Origin: a virus
DNA length: 42,415 nt
Reading direction: 5' to 3' (one strand)
IMG/VR virus record: IMGVR_UViG_3300020438_000082
Span: 1 to 42,415 of that record
The notes under the pieces are model-generated. The model did not search any database. It was given only the letters and a program-made list of their open reading frames with translations, and was not told where the DNA came from. Positions 10,073 to 19,200 of the stretch are shown piece after piece. Both the position numbers and the translations under genes were made by a program. How positions within the stretch are numbered: the stretch's first letter is position 1; each line of letters starts with the position of its first letter.

Positions 10073-11500
10073 ATGGCCAAACTAGGTATATCAACAGGAA
10101 CAAGTGCGAATGATGGTACTGGTGATACCCTGAATCAAGCTGGTACTAAATCGAATGCCAATTTTGATGAGGTTTATACCTATCTTGGCGATGGAACTAA
10201 TTTGGGTTCTACAGGAACTAGTCAGTTAGTTGCTGGTAAATTGCAGGTTGGTGCTGGAGAAAGTACGGGTGATGTTAATATTGCAACATTTAATGGATCA
10301 GTTAATGTAAATGGTGGAGATATAAGAGTTGGTGGTGGTGCGTCTATAACAGGAATTGCAACAGTTAAGTCAGATGCGGTTGTTCATGGAAACGTTTATA
10401 TTCATGCTGGTATCGTAACTGCTGGTACTGGTGTTGTTACTTACTTTGGTGATGGTTCAAGTCTTACTGGTCTAGGTGGTGCTGGTAGATGGACAGGTGA
10501 TGCTACAGGTATTAGTACATCGAAAATAGTTGGTATCAATACTATTAGTTCTTCTGCTGGTATTGCATTAACAGTTAATGGTCCTACTTATTTGGGTGGG
10601 ATAACAACTCTTTCAGATGATGTTACTTTCTTAGGTCAAGGGCGAAACATAGAATGGGATAAATCAGACAATGTTCTTTGGTTTAGAACAAATGTGGTTG
10701 GGGGAGAATCTTCCAAAGCGTGGTGGGGAGATAGTCCCAGTTTTGGCAACCTTTCGATATACATGGCTCAAGGTGGTCCAGCAATAATCGGTACTCGTCA
10801 CCAAAACCTACAAATATCAGCAGGAGACAGTAGTGATCTTAATTTGATGTCTGGTAAAGATATCAATATTAGTAATTCAGCAGGAGGAACTTCCTGGTAT
10901 TTGAGGTGTAAAGAAAATACAAATACTAGTGATCAAAATATACAACTTTATTATGGATATACTGGAAATGAGGCGAATGATGTACGATTAACAACTACTT
11001 CTGGAGGAATAGATGTTAATGGGCATGTAGGTGCTTCTGGTTCTATCACTGGTACTTCTTTCTATGGTGATGGATCAAATCTAGAAGGTGTTGCAAGTTC
11101 TGGTATTGGATTATCAACAAGAGCAACAATAAACAAACAAGTAACTGGTCTTGGTATTGGTGCAACTGTAAACACTATGTTCTTAGATGGTAGGAAATCT
11201 TGGATGTTGCAGAAAGTAGGTATTTCAAGTGCTGCATGGGTAGTCCTTTACACTGATCAAGCAGCAATGACAGCAGACGCAGATCGAAAAGTAACAACAG
11301 ACCCACTACCTGGTTCTGGTGTAATTGCAGAAGTTAATACAAGTACAGCAGGTGTTAGTACGTTCATAATGAGTCCAGGTATAATGGGATGGAACAATGA
11401 TGTATCACCATCAGACAAAATATATGTTAAGGTTTGCAATAATGAGACATCCACAGCAAACATTACAGTATCTCTAACAATCGTTCAGTTGGAGGCTTGA
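10073..11500 (+). CDS. Fibre-like virion structural protein
   Basis: This 475-residue protein has a fibre-like composition rich in Gly, Ser, Thr and Asn. Residues 6-40 hold the G-T-S-A-N-D-G-T-G-D-T-L ... N-A-N-F-D-E-V-Y motif that I know from the N-terminus of many phage fibre and baseplate-attached proteins. Two G-D-G-S-x-L-x-G-L/V units follow, typical of beta-helical fibre shafts. The last 110 residues form a separate beta-rich domain and contain I-Y-V-K-V-C-N-N-E. The ATG at 10073 follows AGGG at 10062 and a late promoter word at 10044. The gene ends three bases before the protease gene, so both probably share a transcript. A tail or baseplate fibre is the likely role. The receptor and attachment partner cannot be read from the sequence. 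Confidence 0.75.
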   Translation: MAKLGISTGTSANDGTGDTLNQAGTKSNANFDEVYTYLGDGTNLGSTGTSQLVAGKLQVGAGESTGDVNIATFNGSVNVNGGDIRVGGGASITGIATVKSDAVVHGNVYIHAGIVTAGTGVVTYFGDGSSLTGLGGAGRWTGDATGISTSKIVGINTISSSAGIALTVNGPTYLGGITTLSDDVTFLGQGRNIEWDKSDNVLWFRTNVVGGESSKAWWGDSPSFGNLSIYMAQGGPAIIGTRHQNLQISAGDSSDLNLMSGKDINISNSAGGTSWYLRCKENTNTSDQNIQLYYGYTGNEANDVRLTTTSGGIDVNGHVGASGSITGTSFYGDGSNLEGVASSGIGLSTRATINKQVTGLGIGATVNTMFLDGRKSWMLQKVGISSAAWVVLYTDQAAMTADADRKVTTDPLPGSGVIAEVNTSTAGVSTFIMSPGIMGWNNDVSPSDKIYVKVCNNETSTANITVSLTIVQLEA

Positions 11501-11503
11501 TAG

Positions 11504-14500
11504 ATGCTCAGTGATATAAAGAGAGAATATATCGTCACTGTTAGAGAGCATGGCGATTTGGGAAATTTTTATGATGAGATGGAAACTTCTGGAAGTGATG
11601 GATATTGTCCAGATAGGGAAGTAGAATGTCTTGCCAGAAGAAATGTTAGTAGAAATACACACTATAAGTTAAGTGAATTAGACGTAAGTAAATTAAAAGA
11701 TCATCCAAATGTAATCAATATAGAATTAGCACCTAATGAAAGAGGTTTAGAAGAAACTCCTCTTTGGGGTCCACAAAGTGGTGATTTCCAAAAGAACACG
11801 ACTTTTTCTAGTGGTGATCTTAACTGGGGATTAAAAAGAGTTGTTGATGGTGTCCAAACTGCCAATTGGGGAGTTGATGGGCAAATGGTTCTCAATGATA
11901 CAATACAAACAGGTTCTTCTGGAAAGAATGTTGATCTTGTAATCGTAGATAGTCATGTAAATCATGAACACCCAGAGTTTTGGGTAAATCCTCTTAGTAA
12001 TACTGGTTCTAGAATGAATCAGATCGATTGGTTTCAATATTCAGCTAATATAGGTGATAGTAACGCTGCTGGAAAAACTTATACTTACAGTGCTACTGGG
12101 TATGGTAATCCAGGTCAAAGTAATCACGGAACTCACGTTGCTGGTACTGCTGGAGGTAATACGCAAGGATGGGCAAGAGACGCTAATCTTTATAATATAG
12201 CATTTAGTACAGACCTAGTTAATAATCGATCTGGTACATCATATTCTTCTTTTGCAGTTTATCTTTTTGATTATCTAAGAGAATTTCATAAATGGAAGGG
12301 TGTTAATCCAAAAACTGGAAGAAAAAATCCAACCATAACAAATCACAGTTGGGGTTATAGTCAAGGTAGTCCAGATCTTAATAGCATTACGAATGTTGTT
12401 TATAGAGGAACTAGTACGTCAGTAAGTGGAACAGATGCTGAAAGAAAAGTTATATTAGAAGCAAATGGAGTTCCTTGTCCATATAATACTACCTTGTACA
12501 GAGTTCCTGTAAGAGTTAGTTCTGTTGGGGCTGATGTACAAGATGCTATAAATGACGGTATTATTGTTGTCAGTTCTGCTGGTAACTCTTATTGGATGTG
12601 TGATTTACCTACTGGTTCTGATTTTAACAATTATTATCAAATTGGTGCATCAACATATTATCATTCTAAAGGATCAAGTCCAGGTGCAGATGCTAATGCA
12701 ATATGTGTAGGTTCTGTTGGTGATGTTAAAGATGAATATAAATCCAGTTTTAGTAATATAGGTGCAAGAGTTGATATCTTCGCTCCAGGGTCAAATATCA
12801 TTTCTTCCGTTTTTGATACTACTGCATCTACAGAAGGATATGGAACTCTAGTAAATGATCCAAGAGATGCTAATTTTAAACTAGCAGATATTGATGGAAC
12901 TAGTATGTCTGGTCCCCAAGTTGCTGGATATCTTGCATGTCTTGCAGAACAAGAACCAAATATGACTCAGGAAGATGCAATACAACATATAAAAGATTTT
13001 GCAAAAGCAGATCAAGTTTCTTCAGATGGTTCTGCAGCAGGTTATGGTGAAGCAGAATGGACAACAGCAGGAACCTATACATGGACGTGTCCTGCTGGCG
13101 TAACTCAGGTGTCTGCTGTAGTAATTGGTGCTGGTGGAGGGGATAGAAATGCTGGTGGAGGTGGATTGGGATGGAAAAATAATATCCCAGTAACAGCAGG
13201 TCAGACATATACCGTAGAAGTTGGAGCAGGAAGTGCCAATTTATCTGGTGGAGATTCATATTTTATAAATTCGACTACTGTTAATGGTGAAGGTGGAAGA
13301 AATACTGCCAATGGTGGAACTGGTGGAACTTATGTAGGAGATGGTGGTGGTAATGGTGGTAGTGGTAACACGAATGATAATGGTGGAGGCGGTGGTGCTG
13401 GTGGATATTCAGGAAATGGTGGAATGGGTGGATATTATGGCAACACTCAGGGAGCAGATGGTACTGGAGGTGGCGGCGGTGGCGGCGGTGGATGGTCAAC
13501 TGGAGTTGCTCAAGGTGCTGGTGGTGGTGGAGTAGGAATATATGGTGAAGGAACTAATGGTGTTGGTGGTAATAGTCAAGCAGGTGGTGGCGGTGGTTCT
13601 GGTGGTACTACTCCAAGTGTTAGTGCAAGTGCTCCAAATGGTAGAGCTGGTGGATTATATGGTGGTGGAGCAGGAACATATACAGCTGGTGGTTACCAAT
13701 CTTGTAGAGGAGGTGGTGGTGCTGTTCGTATTTTATGGTGGTCTGATCCATCAACTGCAAGGACTTTCCCTTCAACCAATGTATCAAAAATGACGTTGTG
13801 GTCGCAAAATTACAAAGATCTAGCTAATAGTAATAATAGATATCTTTACTTTGAGAAAAAACGACCTGATTCTGCTATAGTATATCCACATGAAAATTGG
13901 AAGAATAGAACTAAGAATGCTAAGAATTATACTATTGGAGTAACTAATTCTGGTGCATCTGCATATGTACTTAATGGAACTGATGGTAGTGGAAATATTA
14001 GTGGAAATAATGTATCAGTACAAGCTAGAGTTGGAGATACATTAACATTCAATGTTAGTGTTACTGGACATCCATTCTGGATTAAGACAGCAAATACTAC
14101 TGGTACTGGTAGTGGTGCAGATGGTGTAACTAACAATGGTATTGAATCTGGAACTGTTACTTGGACTCCATCTTCTCCTGGAACTTATTATTATATCTGC
14201 CAATATCATGGTGGAATGGTTGGAACTATTACAATTACTGATGGAGGTCTTACATATCCAAGACCAAGAAAGGTAATAACTAAGACAGAACAATTCCCTG
14301 ATTCCTATCAGTGGAACTTTACTATTGGACATGGTGGTTCTGGTTGGTATCACGTAGAGGAAGGTTATGATAGAAATGGAACAGTACAAGAAGCAAATAA
14401 TGCAACGATTACTATAAAGACAGGAGATGTGTTGCAATTAACCATAATTGCTAGTGGTCATCCTTTCTATATTAGTAATAGGGAAGGTACTGGGCAACCA

Positions 14501-14650
14501 TCACCTTCCGAAGTTCCAAGTGGACTTACTAATAACGGCACTCAAAATGCTGTAGTAGTTTGGGATACCGCAGGTGTCACTCCAGGTACTTATTGGTATA
14601 ACTGCCAATACCATGCCTCTATGCGTGGTAACATCGTTATAACTTCCTAA
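11504..14650 (+). CDS. Virion-associated subtilisin-like serine protease with glycine-rich and two cupredoxin-like domains
   Basis: This 1048-residue multidomain protein starts 8 bases after GGAGG (11491). Residues 5-77 resemble an inhibitor I9 propeptide: Y-I-V-T-V near the start and H-P-N-V-I-N-I-E at the end. Residues about 105-510 form a peptidase S8 domain with the complete triad: Asp149 in I-V-D-S-H, His208 in N-H-G-T-H-V-A-G and Ser469 in G-T-S-M-S-G-P, plus the oxyanion Asn361 in S-A-G-N-S. Residues about 520-750 are a glycine-rich domain opening with W-T-C-P-A-G-V-T. Two related cupredoxin-like domains follow, at about 805-920 and 945-1048. Each has G-H-P-F and then C-Q-Y-H-x-x-M (His856, Cys899, His902, Met905; His986, Cys1034, His1037, Met1040). 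No secretion signal is seen, and with fibre genes on one side and gp8 on the other a tail location is likely. The substrate is unknown, and copper binding is inferred only from the ligand pattern. Confidence 0.85.
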   Translation: MLSDIKREYIVTVREHGDLGNFYDEMETSGSDGYCPDREVECLARRNVSRNTHYKLSELDVSKLKDHPNVINIELAPNERGLEETPLWGPQSGDFQKNTTFSSGDLNWGLKRVVDGVQTANWGVDGQMVLNDTIQTGSSGKNVDLVIVDSHVNHEHPEFWVNPLSNTGSRMNQIDWFQYSANIGDSNAAGKTYTYSATGYGNPGQSNHGTHVAGTAGGNTQGWARDANLYNIAFSTDLVNNRSGTSYSSFAVYLFDYLREFHKWKGVNPKTGRKNPTITNHSWGYSQGSPDLNSITNVVYRGTSTSVSGTDAERKVILEANGVPCPYNTTLYRVPVRVSSVGADVQDAINDGIIVVSSAGNSYWMCDLPTGSDFNNYYQIGASTYYHSKGSSPGADANAICVGSVGDVKDEYKSSFSNIGARVDIFAPGSNIISSVFDTTASTEGYGTLVNDPRDANFKLADIDGTSMSGPQVAGYLACLAEQEPNMTQEDAIQHIKDFAKADQVSSDGSAAGYGEAEWTTAGTYTWTCPAGVTQVSAVVIGAGGGDRNAGGGGLGWKNNIPVTAGQTYTVEVGAGSANLSGGDSYFINSTTVNGEGGRNTANGGTGGTYVGDGGGNGGSGNTNDNGGGGGAGGYSGNGGMGGYYGNTQGADGTGGGGGGGGGWSTGVAQGAGGGGVGIYGEGTNGVGGNSQAGGGGGSGGTTPSVSASAPNGRAGGLYGGGAGTYTAGGYQSCRGGGGAVRILWWSDPSTARTFPSTNVSKMTLWSQNYKDLANSNNRYLYFEKKRPDSAIVYPHENWKNRTKNAKNYTIGVTNSGASAYVLNGTDGSGNISGNNVSVQARVGDTLTFNVSVTGHPFWIKTANTTGTGSGADGVTNNGIESGTVTWTPSSPGTYYYICQYHGGMVGTITITDGGLTYPRPRKVITKTEQFPDSYQWNFTIGHGGSGWYHVEEGYDRNGTVQEANNATITIKTGDVLQLTIIASGHPFYISNREGTGQPSPSEVPSGLTNNGTQNAVVVWDTAGVTPGTYWYNCQYHASMRGNIVITS
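13120..13735 (+). repeat. Glycine-rich low-complexity coding region (GGT/GGA-rich)
   Basis: In the protease gene, about 200 codons are dominated by glycine, with runs of G-G-G-G and G-N-G-G-x-G. The DNA is accordingly GGT/GGA/GGC-rich and richer in G than its surroundings. The opening T-Y-T-W-T-C-P-A-G-V followed by V-V-I-G-A-G-G-G matches the glycine-rich domain found on many phage adhesins and bacterial surface proteins, where polyglycine-II packing is known for some members. A binding or spacer role here is inferred. Confidence 0.75.
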
Positions 14651-14653
14651 ATA
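14647..14653 (+). promoter_or_regulatory. Late promoter word CTAAATA before gp8
   Basis: CTAAATA contains the TAA stop of the protease gene and continues as a short run of AAATA repeats to about 14662, ahead of the gp8 start at 14676. The repeat gives overlapping late-promoter-like registers. Confidence 0.6.
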
Positions 14654-14675
14654 AATAAATAAAAACTCGGTCAAA

Positions 14676-16223
14676 ATGTCTGCAATTATAACCGATCAGA
14701 TTAGAATATTAAACGCAAAGAATTTTGTTGCTGGTGTAGCTAGTAGCGAAAATTCTTACTATTCTTTTATAGGTCTACCTAATCCGTCTGATGTTCAGAA
14801 TAATTGGGACACTGATCCACCTACTCCAAAAGATTCATTCGATCAAGAGAGGTCATATTATGACACTATGATTGCAATGAAGAAAATTAACAATGCAGAT
14901 ATTAGACAGGTTGTAACCAAAAGAATTTGGAAGTCTGGTACAAAATATGACATGTATCGTCATGACTATAGTAGGTCAAATACATCGGCAATATCTAAGG
15001 CAACTAATTTATATAATGCATCATATTATGTTATAAATGATGATTACCGAGTCTATATGTGTCTACAAAATGGCACAAGTCCAGACTATCCAAATGGACA
15101 AATTTCATTAGATCAACCAACATTTACTGATTTAGAACCAAGATCCGCAGGAACTAGTAATGATGGATATATTTGGAAATATCTTTTTACTATTAAACCG
15201 AATGAAATTATAAAATTTGAAACTTCTGATTTTATTCCAGTTCCACAGGAATGGAGTACTTCTGCAGATAATGCTCCTGTTAGAGACAATGCAATTGACG
15301 GTTCTGTTAAGATAGTTACTGTTCAAAATGCTGGTGTTAATGTTGGAGCAATATCAACATCATATACAAGAGTTCCTATCAATGGTGATGGAAATGGTGC
15401 AGAAGCAACAGTTGTTGTCAATAATGATTTAAAAATAGATTCTGTTACGATATCTAGTCAAGGTTCTGGATATACTTACGGTACATTAGATTTAGCAGCA
15501 GGTGGAGTTCCTATTGCGACTACTCCTGCAGAATTTAATGTTATTATTCCACCATCAGGTGGTCATGGTGCAGATATATATCGTGAACTTGGTGCATTTA
15601 ATATTTTAATGTATTCAAGACTAGAGAATGATACAGAAAACCCTGATTTCATTACTAATAACCAGTTTGCTAGAATTGGTGTAGTAGAGAATCCTCTTGC
15701 ACCTAACAGCACACTCCCTTTAACATTAGATAAAGCAAGTGCATTGAATGCAATTAGATTGACTGGTATTGGATATAGTTCTGCTACATTCACTCCAGAT
15801 GCCACCTTTATTCAAACAATAGGTACAGGTCTTACTGCTGCTGGTAGAGTAGTTAATTACGATCAAACAACAGGAGTGTTAAAGTATTGGCAGGATAGGG
15901 TTGGATTTAATACAGTTGGTTCTGCTGTAACAGATGCACCATATGGTTATGAACAACTAGAATTTACTAGCAGTCCTTCTACTGGTGGTACTCTGGTAAT
16001 AACTCCATCAACTGGATCAAATTTACAGATAGACTCCTCCTTTAGCGGTTTCAGCACCTCTATAAATAATAGGACATATAATCTTGGTCAAGATTTTACC
16101 GACGGTATTTCTGCCCCTGAAGTTAAAAGATATTCAGGAAACATTATTTACGTTGACAACAGACCATCTGTAAACAGATCTGTAAACCAAAAAGAAGATA
16201 TTAAAGTCATCTTGCAATTCTAA
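14676..16223 (+). CDS. 8: Baseplate wedge protein gp8
   Basis: This 515-residue protein matches T4 gp8 (334 aa) at recognisable points. An early stretch reads Y-S-F-I-G-L-P-N-P, a central one D-G-Y-I-W-K-Y-L-F-T-I-K-P (T4 has D-G-Y-V-W-E-Y-L-F-E-I-P-P), and the C-terminus reads I-Y-V-D-N-R-P ... Q-K-E-D-I-K-V-I-L-Q-F (T4: I-Y-M-E-N-R-P ... E-E-I-N-I-L-F-T-F). In T4, gp8 is a dimeric wedge component contacting gp7, gp10 and gp6. The extra length lies mainly in the middle and includes a G-S-G-Y module near 15465 of the type found in the neighbouring giants. The ATG at 14676 has no clear Shine-Dalgarno, so late transcription and the A-rich leader may suffice. The identity is strong. Confidence 0.9.
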   Translation: MSAIITDQIRILNAKNFVAGVASSENSYYSFIGLPNPSDVQNNWDTDPPTPKDSFDQERSYYDTMIAMKKINNADIRQVVTKRIWKSGTKYDMYRHDYSRSNTSAISKATNLYNASYYVINDDYRVYMCLQNGTSPDYPNGQISLDQPTFTDLEPRSAGTSNDGYIWKYLFTIKPNEIIKFETSDFIPVPQEWSTSADNAPVRDNAIDGSVKIVTVQNAGVNVGAISTSYTRVPINGDGNGAEATVVVNNDLKIDSVTISSQGSGYTYGTLDLAAGGVPIATTPAEFNVIIPPSGGHGADIYRELGAFNILMYSRLENDTENPDFITNNQFARIGVVENPLAPNSTLPLTLDKASALNAIRLTGIGYSSATFTPDATFIQTIGTGLTAAGRVVNYDQTTGVLKYWQDRVGFNTVGSAVTDAPYGYEQLEFTSSPSTGGTLVITPSTGSNLQIDSSFSGFSTSINNRTYNLGQDFTDGISAPEVKRYSGNIIYVDNRPSVNRSVNQKEDIKVILQF

Positions 16224-16239
16224 AGGATTATAAAGTATT

Positions 16240-19200
16240 ATGCCACAGCAAACTAACTTAAATGTAGCACCATATTTTGATGACTTTGATTCGTCTAATG
16301 ATTACCATAAGGTTTTATTTAAACCTGGGTATCCAGTACAGGCGAGAGAATTAACAACGCTACAATCTATACTTCAAAACCAAGTTGAGAAGTTTGGTCA
16401 ACACTTCTTTAAAGAAGGTCAGAAAGTAATACCTGGAAATATTTCTTATAGTAGATCCTATTACGCTGTAAAATTAAATAATACTTATCAAGGAGTACCT
16501 GTTTCTGCATTTGCAGAGCAATTAGTAGGAACACAAGTTACAGGACTTGTATCTGGTGTTAGTGCTGCGGTTGATAAGGTATTGCTTCCTGCAGATTCTG
16601 AAGAAAATACTTTAACCTTATATGTGAATTATATCGGTGCTAATACCACTAATAATTCTACTCAACAATTTAATGATGGAGAAGAGTTATTCTGCAACAC
16701 TACATTAGTATCTGGATTATTAGGTAATACTACTATTACTTCAGGAACTTCTTTTGGATTAACTCTATCCAGTAATAATGCAGCTACTGGATCATCTTTC
16801 ATGATAAATGAAGGTGTTTATTTTATTAGAGGGCAATTTATAACTGTAGATAAAGAGACTTTAATTTTAGATCAGTATTCAAATACACCTAATTATAGAA
16901 TTGGTCTAAACATAGTAGAAGAAATTGTCAATGCAGATTTAGATGAATCGCTGAATGATAATTCACAAGGATATAATAACTATGGTGCACCTGGTGCTGA
17001 TAGATTAAAGATAACTGCAAGTCTATTTAAAAAGTCATTAGATGATTTTGATGATAATAATTTCATAGAATTAGGAACTGTAAAAAATGGTGACCTTAGA
17101 AGTAAAACAAAAACAGGTTCATCTGGAGCAACTGCTTTTGATGATACTGTAGCAGAAAAGATATTTGATACTGATGGAGATTTTACTGTAAAGGATTTTG
17201 ATAGTGTTGTTGCAGAATCTCTAGATGATGGATTAGGTAACAATGGAATATTTAAAGAGGGTGAGTTTACATATGGTGGACAACCTGCTGCAGATGATAA
17301 GATAGTCTACAAGATGTCTCCTGGTAAGGCATATGTCCGTGGATATGATGTTGAGATACCAGAAAGTGTTTTCTTAGATGCTCCTAAAACACGTACTACA
17401 AAAGAAATTAAGGATGAACCTATTGAGTATAATACAGGAACAACCTTTACTTTAAATAACGTACATGGAACACCTGCAATTGGATTAGGTAATACTTATA
17501 CTGTAAGTTTAAGAGATGATAGAACTTTTGTTGTAGGAGCAGATCCAACATATAACTATGGTAAAGAAATTGGTGTTGCTAGAGTATATGATTTTAAACT
17601 AAAGTCTGGGTATGTATCTGGAACTTATTCTGGTGTATCTCAGTGGGATGTTAGTCTCTATGATATACAAACAGTAACTGAATTAAGTGTTAACCAAGCA
17701 GTTACACTTTCCACTCCAACCTATGTTAAAGGTTCTAATAGTGGTGCAACAGGATTTTTGAAAGATAGTGTTACTGATGGATCTACTCTTAATCTTTATG
17801 AAACAGAAGGTACTTTTATACCAAGTGAATCTTTAATATTCAATGGAATACCAAACGGTAGAATATCTACAGGAATCACTGCATATGGAGTATCAGATGT
17901 TAAAGGATTATTTGTAACAGGAGGTTCTTCTACTGGTTTTAGTACTTTTAGTGCGGATATAGTACAAAGACCTGTATTGAATGTTGGTATTGCTAGTATT
18001 ACTAAATCATTCTTCTGGGATGCTGATCCTAAGACAGTAGGAAGTGAACAGATTCATACTGGATTATCTACAGTTTCATTACCTGTAAAATTCCCAGTTA
18101 ATGATTTCTTTAAATCTGGAGATTTGGTTCAATTTACTAATCCAGATAAGCAAGATACTCCAGTAGTTGGTGTTGTTACTTCTGTTAATTTTGCCACAAA
18201 TGCTACTGGTGCTATTTCAACAAATGATTTACTCATTAAGAATGTAACAGTTAACCCTGGTGTTGCTGGTGCTTTACCTACAACTGATGTAGTTTCTCAA
18301 GATTTTGCAAAGATAAATTCTACATTAACAGATTCTGCTGATAATAGTCTTTATACCGTATTACCTAAAAAACATATATCTGATATTGATCTTACTGATG
18401 CATATATTACTATACGTAAGAAATTTGATATTACTCAGACAAATGGAGAAACTGCTTCTTCTACTATCCCAACAGGTGCAGAGGGTGAGTTCTTCTTACC
18501 ATTTAAATCAGAAAGATATAGTTACTTTAGTAGTACAGGTCAACAGTATGAATTGAATGAAGATAACATAGAGATTTATACTGACAATAATGGTAGAAGT
18601 GCTCTTAAGTTTAAAGGATTTAATCCAAGTGAAGATGGTACTGAAAAGCAAGTAATTGCTACATTACAAAAGAAAAATCCAAAATCAAAATTAAAAATAA
18701 GAAATGCTGTTAATAGTATTGTTGTAGATAAGTCTTCTAATGCTGAATCTGGTATAGGTGCAACTACTGCCAATGATGGATTAACATTTGGTACTTATCC
18801 ATATGGAACAAGAGTTCAGGATGATCTAATATCTCTTAATAATCCAGATATTATCAATCTATATGGTGTATTTGAATCTTCAGATACAACTGATCCATCT
18901 GCTCCTAAGTTAACTCTAACTAATATTGCTAGCCCATCAACTACAACTGCTGATTTCTTATTAGGAGAAATCTTTACTGGAGAATCAAGTGGTGCAGTTG
19001 CTATTGTTGCTGAGATAGTTGATGATTCAAAAATTTGCTTACTTTATAGGAATGATGAAATATTTAAAGAAGGTGAAAGAATATTAACTAGTGAGTCAAA
19101 CATATACTCATCTATTCAAAAACTAGAAAATCCAAGTTTTGATATTTCTGATAATTATACTTACAATAGTGGTCAACAATCCACTTTCTATGATTATGGA

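Noticed and set aside
13300-13720. Regular GGT-GG repeats as a possible CRISPR or origin
   Set aside because: No repeat-spacer regularity; the pattern is in frame and explained by glycine codons.
13281-13793. Open frames on both strands across the glycine-rich region
   Set aside because: They are by-products of GGT/GGA repeats in the protease gene, with no start signals and low-complexity His/Leu/Val products.
16061-16068. TATAAATA inside gp8
   Set aside because: It lies within coding sequence about 170 bases before the DUF4815 gene. It could serve that gene but is likely chance in AT-rich DNA.
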